DNA of 64,000 bases from assembly GCA_900543395.1 (NCBI GenBank), contig UQQT01000004.1, positions 20,816 to 84,815 of the forward strand, read 5' to 3'. Source of the stretch: an uncultured Oscillospiraceae bacterium. Lineage in GTDB: Bacteria; Bacillota; Clostridia; Oscillospirales; Acutalibacteraceae. The position numbers and the translations under genes are program-made. Below the pieces are notes generated by a model. The model worked only from the letters and a program-made list of their open reading frames with translations. It was not told the origin of the DNA and did not search any database. Below, one piece after another: positions 37,770 through 44,530 of this stretch; the stretch's first letter is position 1, and each line of letters begins with the position of its first letter.

Positions 37770-37825
37770 TTAGGTGCAAGGAAACAATAAGGTTTCCGCA
37801 ATAATTTGAAACGAGGTGTATTTAA

Positions 37826-37948
37826 ATGGCAGTTGAGACTTTCGGCAAACTCATGGAGTACCTTTCAATGTGGTTTGAGAAGCTTATGAAGATGTTCGCT
37901 CAGATCAAGGTTTGGCTTGAGAAGACTTCTAAGAAGCTTGAGGGTTAA
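37826..37948 (+). CDS. Amphipathic miniprotein A1 (40 aa)
   Basis: A 40-aa Cys-free peptide with no signal peptide or double-glycine leader. Hydrophobic residues V3, F6, M10, L13, F17, L20, F24, I27, L31 follow strict 3-4 spacing, so it should form one amphipathic helix. It ends EKTSKKLEG and its net charge is about +2. GAGGTG precedes the ATG. Codon choice (gag, aag, ctt, gct) is that of highly expressed genes. Residues 16-40 are identical to A2, and the last 45 nt of coding sequence plus downstream bases are identical in DNA. Size, helix pattern and pairing resemble phenol-soluble modulins or two-peptide leaderless bacteriocins, but I recognise no homologue. The function is unknown. Confidence 0.85.
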   Translation: MAVETFGKLMEYLSMWFEKLMKMFAQIKVWLEKTSKKLEG

Positions 37949-38005
37949 TTTAATTTTGATTAAATTAGCTTGATTTTATATTATTTGGAAAGAGGTGCCA
38001 ACAGA

Positions 38006-38125
38006 ATGAAATTTGACGTTTTTGCAGAGATTTTTGCTGATATCGCAGCTTTCGTAGCTGATTTCTACAAAAAGATTAAGGAGTTCGCAGCCGGTTTCGA
38101 GAAAACTTGGGGCTTCGAGAAGTAA
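38006..38125 (+). CDS. Amphipathic miniprotein B1 (39 aa)
   Basis: A 39-aa Cys-free peptide, second gene of unit 1. Hydrophobic positions F3, F6, F10, I13, V17, F20, I24, F27, F31, W35 use the same register as peptide A. EKT at residues 32-34 also matches A, so A and B look like ancient paralogues. It ends KTWGFEK and its net charge is about -1, opposite to A. AGAGGTG precedes the ATG. It lies 57 nt after A1 and is followed by a strong terminator. It differs from B2 at 10 of 39 positions. Confidence 0.85.
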   Translation: MKFDVFAEIFADIAAFVADFYKKIKEFAAGFEKTWGFEK

Positions 38126-38144
38126 TTAAATTTAATTATTTCTA

Positions 38145-38177
38145 AGACGGATCGTATTCACGGTTCGTCTTTTTTTT
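38145..38177 (+). terminator. Terminator of miniprotein unit 1
   Basis: AGACGGATCG / CGGTTCGTCT (10 bp with G-U pairs) is followed by seven T. Confidence 0.85.
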
Positions 38178-38448
38178 ATGCCTGTTTTTAATGACCGAGC
38201 TATATATATAATTCATATTCCGACTTCCGGCAGGAATAAACTGTGAATAAAAAATTAATAATAATCGACATGTGTATAATTGTAGGTATGCTAAACAACG
38301 AAAATATGCCGTTTTGTATGTAAAGTTTTTATATTATATAGACAAAACCCCCCTTATTGTAAATTGACACAGGAATTATTTATGTTATAATTATGAATGT
38401 AAAGGTGATATGTTCACTTTTTGAGATGAGGATAGGGAGGTGACTTCA
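38178..38448. other. Intergenic region between the two miniprotein units
   Basis: AT-rich, with no gene. It has a C6 run at about 38348-38353, promoter P2 at 38364, and a leader with a potential 4-codon reading at 38410-38424 that I do not accept. Confidence 0.6.
38364..38391 (+). promoter_or_regulatory. Promoter P2 of miniprotein unit 2
   Basis: Consensus TTGACA (38364-38369) and TATAAT (38386-38391), 16 bp apart, just downstream of a C run as in unit 1. Confidence 0.75.
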
Positions 38449-38571
38449 ATGTCAGTAGATACTTTTGCTGCTCTCATGGCTTACCTTTCAGAGTGGTTTG
38501 AGAAACTCATGAAGATGTTTGCTCAGATCAAGGTTTGGCTTGAGAAGACTTCTAAGAAGCTTGAGGGTTAA
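38449..38571 (+). CDS. Amphipathic miniprotein A2 (40 aa)
   Basis: Paralogue of A1: 34 of 40 residues are identical, and all six differences lie in residues 2-15. The heptad V3, F6, M10, L13, F17, L20, F24, I27, L31 is intact. Bases 38521-38576 are identical to 37898-37953, pointing to a recent duplication or gene conversion. GGGAGGTG precedes the ATG. No Cys, no leader. Function unknown. Confidence 0.85.
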   Translation: MSVDTFAALMAYLSEWFEKLMKMFAQIKVWLEKTSKKLEG

Positions 38572-38620
38572 TTTAAACTCATTAACCTGAATACTTTATT
38601 TTGGAAAGAGGTGCCGAAAA

Positions 38621-38740
38621 ATGAAATTTGACGTTTATGCAGAGATTTTCGCTGATATCATGGGTTTCGTTGCTGATTTATATGCAAAGATCATGGATTT
38701 CGTAAGCGGATTCGATAAGACCTGGGGATTCGAGAAGTAA
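38621..38740 (+). CDS. Amphipathic miniprotein B2 (39 aa)
   Basis: Paralogue of B1 with 29 of 39 residues identical. The substitutions are mostly conservative or on the polar face, and the heptad F3, Y6, F10, I13, V17, L20, I24, F27, F31, W35 is kept. MKFDV at the start and KTWGFEK at the end are invariant. AGAGGTG precedes the ATG, in the same context as B1. The unit ends in a terminator. Confidence 0.85.
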   Translation: MKFDVYAEIFADIMGFVADLYAKIMDFVSGFDKTWGFEK

Positions 38741-38766
38741 TCTCATACGATTATTTTAAACATGTA

Positions 38767-38795
38767 CGAGGCTTCAAACGAAGCCTCGATTTTTC
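38767..38795 (+). terminator. Terminator of miniprotein unit 2
   Basis: CGAGGCTTC / GAAGCCTCG (9 bp, 4-nt loop) is followed by ATTTTT. Confidence 0.85.
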
Positions 38796-38821
38796 TATAT
38801 ATGATTAAACGTTTTGAAAAT

Positions 38822-38845
38822 AAAAACCGCCCGAAATTCGGACGG
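38822..38845 (-). terminator. Terminator of the acyl-ligase gene
   Basis: Minus-strand CCGTCCGA / TCGGGCGG is followed by five T. Confidence 0.7.
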
Positions 38846-38860
38846 CTTTACGATTTGTTT

Positions 38861-40573
38861 TTATGACGCTGCCTGTATATTTTTTTCGCAGTCTTTTGTT
38901 TTTATTTTTTCTTTTTCTTTTTCCTCGTCGTAGACGGGAGAATCGGGAGTTTCCTGCGTAAGGCGCATAAAATCCGTTTTCATCAACGGCGTCTGCGGCA
39001 GCTCTGACAGCGTTATGATTTCACGCGGAACGGAGAACTTCGAAAAGCTCTTCTCTATCATATCGAGAATCTGTTTTTTATACTCTTCTTCATTTCCATT
39101 CTTAGAGAACGAAACAAACATTCTGATTATCTGCTTTGAATCCTTATATCCCTTTACACAGCACGCGTCCTTGACAAAATCAAGCTCCTGCGTTCTTTTT
39201 TCGATATCGCTCGGATAAACGTTATAACCGGAAATTATTATTACTCTCTTTTTACGTCCCGAGAAGTGGAAATAGCCGTCGTCGTCTCTGAATCCGAGGT
39301 CTCCGCTCATGACCCATTTTACGCCGTTTTCGTCGGTATAAAGTCCTGCGTCGTCTTCGCCGTCCTCGGTATAGTAACCGCTCATTATTGTCGGTCCCGA
39401 TATTACGATTTCGCCTATTACGCCGTTGGGAACCTCGTTATGTTCCTCGTTCCATATCTGCATATTGACATTTTCAAGCGGAACCCCTATTGTATCCGAC
39501 TTGTGATTTTCGTTCGAATTCGTACAGCATACAGAGCCTACCTCGGTGAGACCGTAGCCCTGATAGAGTCTGCCCTCCGCGTCGTATTTTTCAAGATACG
39601 AGTTGAATTCGTCGATAAGCGACTGGGGCGCGTCGTCACCTCCGCAGTAAACAACGCGGAGATTTTTGAGGTGTTTTGTATCAAAGTGCTTTTCATTCAT
39701 TATCTTTTTGAACATGACGGGAATTCCGACAAAGCCTACAACCGTGTTCTGTCTCATAAGACGGTTGAACATTTTAGCGTCGAAGCGCATAATCGGTATG
39801 AGTCTGCCCGCGTTGCACATTGCCATGTGAACCGCAACGCTTAATCCGAAGCAGTGGAACAGCGGTAAAACGATAGGCTCCGCTTCGAGTCCGGGGCGGT
39901 GAATTCTGCCGAGCTTTGAGACACTGCAAACAAGCTCGTTTATCGCCCTCGACGTAAGTTTTATTGTTTTGCTTTTGCCCGTGGTTCCGCCGCCGTTTAA
40001 GTAAACGGCGATGTCGTCGCAGTTGCACGATGGTTTAACATTCGCTTTCGAAAAACGCTTGACGGCTTTCGAATACTCGTCGCGTTTCTTTATTTTCGGG
40101 AATATTTTTTTAACCGCAGCTTCTGCCAATTTACATCCGAAGCCCTTTAAGAGCGATGCGTATTCCGACGAATGACATACGAGACACGGAACGTTCATTT
40201 CATTTATAACGTCCGCATAGTCTTTAATAAGAAGGTCGAGAACCATTACTCCCTTTGAATGAACCTCGGTCATTGTTTCTCTTAATACGTTTGGAGGAAG
40301 CAGAGGATGAACGAAATTTACGATAACGCCGACTTTATTAAGTGCGTAAAATGCGCAGATGCTCTGAACCGTAGTAGGCATGAAAACCGTGTAAACGTCT
40401 CCGGGCTTTAATCCCAGCTCGATTTTCATATATGCCGCGAGCGCGTCGATGTCGCTGAGCATTTTTGATTTGTAATATTTTTTTCCGAGGTGCTGCATGA
40501 CGTAATACTCGCCGTATTCGTCGGTGCAGTCAAGCCAGTATTCATAACAGCTTTGATTTTTAACGTCAACCAT
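38861..40573 (-). CDS. AMP-forming acyl-CoA/acid ligase (ANL superfamily)
   Basis: A 570-aa adenylate-forming enzyme activating a carboxylic acid, probably a fatty acid. The P-loop reads NGGGTTGKSKTIKL, a variant of the usual SSGTTGKPKG. YGLTEVG (A5), SGDLGFRDDDGYFHFSGR (A7/A8) and the C-terminal catalytic lysine in PLMKTDF are present. Start ATG 40571-40573, with GGAGG upstream; an in-frame upstream start at 40615 is rejected. It is alone on the minus strand. The acid and acceptor (CoA, ACP or other) are not determined. Confidence 0.87.
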   Translation of the reverse strand: MVDVKNQSCYEYWLDCTDEYGEYYVMQHLGKKYYKSKMLSDIDALAAYMKIELGLKPGDVYTVFMPTTVQSICAFYALNKVGVIVNFVHPLLPPNVLRETMTEVHSKGVMVLDLLIKDYADVINEMNVPCLVCHSSEYASLLKGFGCKLAEAAVKKIFPKIKKRDEYSKAVKRFSKANVKPSCNCDDIAVYLNGGGTTGKSKTIKLTSRAINELVCSVSKLGRIHRPGLEAEPIVLPLFHCFGLSVAVHMAMCNAGRLIPIMRFDAKMFNRLMRQNTVVGFVGIPVMFKKIMNEKHFDTKHLKNLRVVYCGGDDAPQSLIDEFNSYLEKYDAEGRLYQGYGLTEVGSVCCTNSNENHKSDTIGVPLENVNMQIWNEEHNEVPNGVIGEIVISGPTIMSGYYTEDGEDDAGLYTDENGVKWVMSGDLGFRDDDGYFHFSGRKKRVIIISGYNVYPSDIEKRTQELDFVKDACCVKGYKDSKQIIRMFVSFSKNGNEEEYKKQILDMIEKSFSKFSVPREIITLSELPQTPLMKTDFMRLTQETPDSPVYDEEKEKEKIKTKDCEKNIQAAS

Positions 40574-40642
40574 GTTGAATCCTCCGCGATATGTACAATT
40601 TTTCAACGATTTCAATATGCAAATCGGTTATCATGTCTAAAT

Positions 40643-40688
40643 AATATCATTTTATAAAATATAAAACATCATCCGGTAAAATGATATT
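40643..40688. repeat. Perfect inverted repeat between the divergent acyl-ligase and mntP genes
   Basis: AATATCATTTT (40643-40653) and AAAATGATATT (40678-40688) are perfect 11-bp arms 24 bp apart in the 384-bp divergent region. They could be an operator for the acyl-ligase gene; the regulator is unknown. Confidence 0.45.
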
Positions 40689-40768
40689 TTAGAGTAGTCC
40701 GATTTTGCGTTAATATTGCATATTTATTTCAAAAGTATTAACAAATATTGCAAGAATATTGCGTAATG

Positions 40769-40797
40769 TTGACACGGTAAAAATGTTATGATATACT
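40769..40797 (+). promoter_or_regulatory. sigma-A promoter for mntP
   Basis: TTGACA (40769-40774) and TATACT (40792-40797), 17 bp apart, just upstream of the riboswitch. Confidence 0.8.
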
Positions 40798-40803
40798 GAC
40801 AGC

Positions 40804-40939
40804 CGTATTGTTTGAGGGAGCAGACAGCTTCATTTAATAATTGAAGTTTCAAGTCAACATACTGACGGTTTTACGTCCGGCTTGAATTGAGGCGTTGCGT
40901 CCGGGTGATATAAGATCGGGCGCGCTGCCTGGTTTTTTT
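40804..40939 (+). promoter_or_regulatory. yybP-ykoY-type manganese riboswitch
   Basis: The leader carries GAGGGAGCAG (like the GGGGAGUAG loop), a stem-loop AGCTTCA/TTGAAG, and the CAAG...GACG-loop-CGTC-CGGCTTG helix that matches the core CCGGCUU of the family. It ends with GCTGCC and the terminator at 40890. The mntP gene directly downstream is the classic partner. The sequence is divergent, so the family call depends partly on context. Expected logic: Mn2+ binding favours read-through. Confidence 0.75.
40890..40939 (+). terminator. Terminator in the expression platform of the mntP riboswitch
   Basis: AGGC-GCGTCC / GGGCGC-GCCT with a 3-nt internal loop is followed by GG and TTTTTTT. Confidence 0.65.
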
Positions 40940-40957
40940 ATTTTCGGAGGTTTTATT

Positions 40958-41527
40958 ATGAGTATCTGGGAGCTTTTTCTTACAGCGGCCGCTCTCTCAA
41001 TGGACGCATTTGCCGTCGCGATATGCAAGGGACTTTCGACGGGCAAGCCCAAGGTAAAGCATTATTTTATAATCGGTGCGTGGTTCGGCGGATTTCAGGC
41101 GTTAATGCCTGCGCTCGGCTATCTGCTCGGATCGGCTTTTGAAAAATACATAACGAGCGTCGACCACTGGGTCGCGTTCGTTCTGCTCGGACTTATCGGC
41201 GCGAATATGATAAAAGAGGGCTGTTCAAAAGACGAGGAACACGTAAATGCTTCGTTTGCATTTAAGACAATGCTGCTGCTTGCAGTAGCGACGAGTATAG
41301 ACGCGCTCGCCGTCGGTATTACGTACGCGCTCCTGCCCGATGTAAATATTGTCGCCGCCGTTTTGTTTATAGGACTTACCACGTTCATTCTCTCCGCCGC
41401 GGGACTTAAAATCGGAAGCGTATTCGGAATTAAATTCAAATCAAAAGCCGAAATCGCCGGAGGCGTTATACTTATATTAATAGGTATAAAAATACTGCTC
41501 GGGCATTTGGGTGTTATCAATTTCTGA
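40958..41527 (+). CDS. mntP: Manganese efflux pump MntP
   Basis: A 189-aa six-helix exporter that removes excess Mn2+. The conserved aspartates lie in [13 protein letters not shown] and [13 protein letters not shown], the internal repeat of the family. ATG 40958 has CGGAGG upstream; longer readings start inside the riboswitch. The stop overlaps the DUF2284 start. Confidence 0.94.
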   Translation: MSIWELFLTAAALSMDAFAVAICKGLSTGKPKVKHYFIIGAWFGGFQALMPALGYLLGSAFEKYITSVDHWVAFVLLGLIGANMIKEGCSKDEEHVNASFAFKTMLLLAVATSIDALAVGITYALLPDVNIVAAVLFIGLTTFILSAAGLKIGSVFGIKFKSKAEIAGGVILILIGIKILLGHLGVINF

Positions 41528-42060
41528 TGGATATAAAAGATTATTTTAATTCGGACGAAATAACCGACGTAAGATTTTTTGATTTTGAGAATATAATATT
41601 CGACGATCGTACCCGCGATTGGTGCAAAGAAAATCTCTGCTCAAAATACTCGACGTGCTGGACCTGCCCTCCGGGAGCGGGGAGCCTTGACGGTATTAAA
41701 GGGAATCTGAAGCAGTATGACAGCGCAGTGCTGTTTTCCGTTGCCGGACATGTAAATTCACGTGAGGATATCGATTCCGCACTGAAAATTGGCAGAAAAA
41801 GCCGTGATATGCTCATTAATATAAGGGATAAAATGTTATCGGACGGACTGAACGTAACCGCTCTCGGCGGGGGAGCGTGCGATATATGCGTTAAATGTAC
41901 ATACCCCGATTCGCCGTGCAGGTTTCCCGAAAAAACCGTTATGCCGATAGAATCGTGCGGAATAAACGTCATGGACACGGCTGTTAAATTAGGAATGAAA
42001 ACCGATAACGGAAAAAACACAATTACATATTTTGCTTTGATTTTATGGAGCCGATTCTGA
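41527..42060 (+). CDS. DUF2284 cysteine-rich metal-binding-like protein
   Basis: A 177-aa protein with many cysteines in pairs: CSKYSTCWTCPPGAG, CDICVKCTYPDSPC and SCGINV. This matches the DUF2284 family of predicted metal or iron-sulfur proteins, whose function is unknown. It overlaps the mntP stop by one base, so it is co-expressed under manganese control. A role in metal handling is inference from that position. Confidence 0.8.
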   Translation: MDIKDYFNSDEITDVRFFDFENIIFDDRTRDWCKENLCSKYSTCWTCPPGAGSLDGIKGNLKQYDSAVLFSVAGHVNSREDIDSALKIGRKSRDMLINIRDKMLSDGLNVTALGGGACDICVKCTYPDSPCRFPEKTVMPIESCGINVMDTAVKLGMKTDNGKNTITYFALILWSRF

Positions 42061-42077
42061 CATCGGTTCCTTTCTTC

Positions 42078-42106
42078 TTGACTAAAATCCGATTATAATT
42101 TATAAT
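42078..42106 (+). promoter_or_regulatory. sigma-A promoter for the rhodanese-TtcA gene
   Basis: TTGACT (42078-42083) and TATAAT (42101-42106), 17 bp apart. Confidence 0.7.
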
Positions 42107-42135
42107 TAAGATAAGTTAAATATCAGAGGAATATA

Positions 42136-43263
42136 ATGAATACTCAAATAACGATTGAAGAATTTAATAACCTCGGCGATGATACCGCGGTCTATGATAT
42201 CAGAAGCGAGCACGACGTTCAATACGGCGCGATTCCCGGTTCAGTCAGAGTCGATATCGGCGAGATCAGAGACAAACTCGAAAATGACAATAGAAAAAGC
42301 GTAATATACTGCACTCACGGTATAATCACGCTTGATCTGTGCGAGGAATTGCGAGAGGACGGTTACGACGTTTACTCATTAAAGGGCGGGTATAACGCGT
42401 GGCTTATCGACAGAATTTCGAAGGACGACAACGCCGAAATATGCCGTAAAGCCGAGGACAGTATAAAACGTAAATTCAGAAAAACGATATGGAAACGCTT
42501 TACCGCGGCGCTTAACGAATACGACCTTGTAAAAGAGGGCGACCGCATTGCCGTGTGCATATCGGGCGGTAAGGATTCGATGCTGTGCGCGAAGCTTTTT
42601 CAGGAGCTTAAACGGCATAATAAATTTCCGTTCGAGGTTAAATTTCTCGTTATGGATCCGGGGTACAGTCCCGACAACAGAAGGGTTATTGAGGAGAATG
42701 CGAAAAAACTCAATATTCCGATTCGGATATTCGAGTCGGATATTTTCGACTCCGTTTATAATGTAGAAAAATCGCCGTGCTATCTCTGCGCGAGGATGAG
42801 ACGAGGACATCTGTACGACTATGCACGGCAGATGGGATGCAACAAAATCGCGCTCGGTCATCATTACGACGACGTTATCGAGACGATACTGATGAGTATG
42901 ATATACGGCGCGCAGATACAGACCATGATGCCCAAGCTTCACTCTCAGAATTTCGAGGGTATGGAGCTAATACGTCCGATGTACCTTATAAGAGAGGACG
43001 ACATAAAGGCGTGGCGCGACTATAACGGTCTGCATTTTATACAGTGCGCGTGCAAATTTACCGATACGTGTACGACATGCAATAACGGCGAAAACCGTTC
43101 AAAGAGAATAGAAGCGAAAAATCTTATAAAACAGCTCAAAAAAACGAATCCGGAGGTTGAGGCACGTATATTCAAAAGCGTTGAAAACGTCAATACCGAT
43201 GCGGTTATCTCCTATAAACTGGGCGGAAGGAAGATAAGTTTTCTCGACAATTACGATAAATAA
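42136..43263 (+). CDS. Rhodanese-TtcA-like fusion (tRNA thiolation ATPase)
   Basis: A 375-aa two-domain protein. Residues about 1-95 are a rhodanese domain with persulfide cysteine in VIYCTHGIITLD. Residues about 130-350 are a PP-loop ATPase: SGGKDS, then a CYLCARM pair and CACKFTDTCTTC, as in the TtcA/TtuA group that binds an iron-sulfur cluster and thiolates tRNA. The fusion puts the sulfur carrier and the thiolase in one chain. The tRNA target is not known. AGAGGA precedes the ATG. Confidence 0.88.
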   Translation: MNTQITIEEFNNLGDDTAVYDIRSEHDVQYGAIPGSVRVDIGEIRDKLENDNRKSVIYCTHGIITLDLCEELREDGYDVYSLKGGYNAWLIDRISKDDNAEICRKAEDSIKRKFRKTIWKRFTAALNEYDLVKEGDRIAVCISGGKDSMLCAKLFQELKRHNKFPFEVKFLVMDPGYSPDNRRVIEENAKKLNIPIRIFESDIFDSVYNVEKSPCYLCARMRRGHLYDYARQMGCNKIALGHHYDDVIETILMSMIYGAQIQTMMPKLHSQNFEGMELIRPMYLIREDDIKAWRDYNGLHFIQCACKFTDTCTTCNNGENRSKRIEAKNLIKQLKKTNPEVEARIFKSVENVNTDAVISYKLGGRKISFLDNYDK

Positions 43264-43361
43264 TCAAAACTGCCCGTTCGGGAGGGGCGCAATTATTTCT
43301 TTCAATTTATAATATAAATACGGGATATGTTTTTTATTATAAATTTGAAAGGAAAATTACT

Positions 43362-44504
43362 ATGGGACTTTTTGAAAAGAAATTCTGTGATTTGTGCAAT
43401 GAAAAGGTTAACATGCTTACCCGTCTGAAGCTGTCGGACGGATTTCTCTGCTCGGACTGCAAGAAAAAATTAAGCTGTCTTTCCGGCAGCTGGGGAGAAA
43501 GAAGCGTATCCGACGTTAAAGCTCACCTTGAAGCGCGCGAAAATAACAGACAGAAGTATGCGCAGTTTCATATGAGCGCGGGCGCGGGCGTACGTGACAA
43601 AATCATGGTTGATATGTCCAACGGAAAATTCTGTTTTAATATCGGCAGGGATTACAGCGAGAACAATCCCGAGGTTTTCGATTTTTCACAGCTGATGGAT
43701 TTTTACCTTAAAGAATCCTATACGGATGAGAGGGATTCCGACGACGACGGCATACCCGACAGAGTAGATACCTTTGACAACCGCACGGGTCAAGCGGTTC
43801 AGCCTAAGGGTAACGGGGCGATGTTCGGCGGTGTGATGAATTCAATGGGTATGATGAATCCGATGGGTATGCAGGGAGCCATGGGTATGAACGCTTCAAC
43901 CGTTTCCGTCGCACAGTATATGAGGAATACAGACCGTTCCGTGGATTATGACGGAAATCCGAGACGCGTAAGCTCCGTTGACGCGTATATAGTCGTCAAT
44001 CACCCGTACATAAACGAGATTAAATTAAACGTCGCATATATTCCCGAAAATGCGGCTCCCACTCAGCTCATGCAGGCATATAACGACGCTCTTGCGATAA
44101 TGGAACTTTGCCGTCAAATCAAGAATCCAAATGCTTCGGGCGGATTTGCAAATCAGAATCCGTATGCCGGCGGATATAATCAGCAGCCCGTTCAGCAGGG
44201 CGGATATAATCAGCAGCCTGTTCAGCAGGGCGGATACAATCAGCAGCCCGTTCAGCAGGGAGGATACAATCAGCAGCCCGTTCAGCAGGGCGGATATAAT
44301 CAGCAGCCTGTTCAGCAGGGAGGATACAATCAGCAGCCCGTTCAGCAGGGCGGATTTGGCAATCAGAATACACAGCAGTCATATAATCAACAGAGCGTTC
44401 CGCAGAATTCGGCGGCGGTTATGCCGTTCTGTCCGTCTTGCGGTGCTCAGAACACGGCTATGTCCGCGTTTTGTCCCAATTGCGGAACTCCTCTGAAAAA
44501 ATAA
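43362..44504 (+). CDS. DUF4428-like zinc-ribbon protein with GGYNQQPVQQ repeats
   Basis: A 380-aa protein. The N-terminus (about 40 aa) has two cysteine pairs, CDLCNEK and CSDCKKK, as in DUF4428. The middle has a calcium-loop-like DSDDDGIPDRVD and a Met/Gly-rich stretch. Then come six exact 10-aa repeats GGYNQQPVQQ (bases 44169-44348) and a C-terminal zinc ribbon CPSCGAQ...CPNCGTPL. The repeats look disordered. GAAAGGA precedes the ATG. It is followed by the SPFH, zinc-ribbon and TPM genes, apparently as one unit. Confidence 0.78.
   Translation: MGLFEKKFCDLCNEKVNMLTRLKLSDGFLCSDCKKKLSCLSGSWGERSVSDVKAHLEARENNRQKYAQFHMSAGAGVRDKIMVDMSNGKFCFNIGRDYSENNPEVFDFSQLMDFYLKESYTDERDSDDDGIPDRVDTFDNRTGQAVQPKGNGAMFGGVMNSMGMMNPMGMQGAMGMNASTVSVAQYMRNTDRSVDYDGNPRRVSSVDAYIVVNHPYINEIKLNVAYIPENAAPTQLMQAYNDALAIMELCRQIKNPNASGGFANQNPYAGGYNQQPVQQGGYNQQPVQQGGYNQQPVQQGGYNQQPVQQGGYNQQPVQQGGYNQQPVQQGGFGNQNTQQSYNQQSVPQNSAAVMPFCPSCGAQNTAMSAFCPNCGTPLKK
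44169..44348 (+). repeat. Six in-frame 30-bp tandem repeats
   Basis: Each unit encodes GGYNQQPVQQ; units differ by a few silent changes. No spacers, so it is not a CRISPR array. Confidence 0.95.
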
Positions 44505-44530
44505 ATAAATTTTAGTAGGGAGAATATACT

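Larger units (their letters stand above)
37282..37825. other. AT-rich intergenic region before the miniprotein locus
   Basis: No ordinary gene. It contains a promoter-terminator pair (37364-37469) that may express a ~70-nt RNA, and promoter P1 of the first miniprotein unit at 37741. Between 37470 and 37740 I see only AT-rich sequence. A 66-aa minus-strand reading there lacks a ribosome-binding site and family features. Confidence 0.6.

Noticed and set aside
37579..37779. 66-codon minus-strand frame before the miniproteins
   Set aside because: AT-rich, no Shine-Dalgarno, overlaps promoter P1; likely chance.
38410..38424. Four-codon leader frame (MFTF) before A2
   Set aside because: The purine-rich site is only 2 nt from the ATG, too close for efficient initiation, and unit 1 has no equivalent.
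38006..38740. Type I toxin-antitoxin interpretation of the miniproteins
   Set aside because: No antisense RNA promoter is visible, the peptides are highly charged amphipathic helices rather than hydrophobic membrane helices, and they occur as paired paralogues. Not excluded experimentally.
44169..44348. CRISPR-like repeats
   Set aside because: The 30-bp units are contiguous, in frame and without spacers; they encode a peptide repeat. Antisense frames here are shadows.
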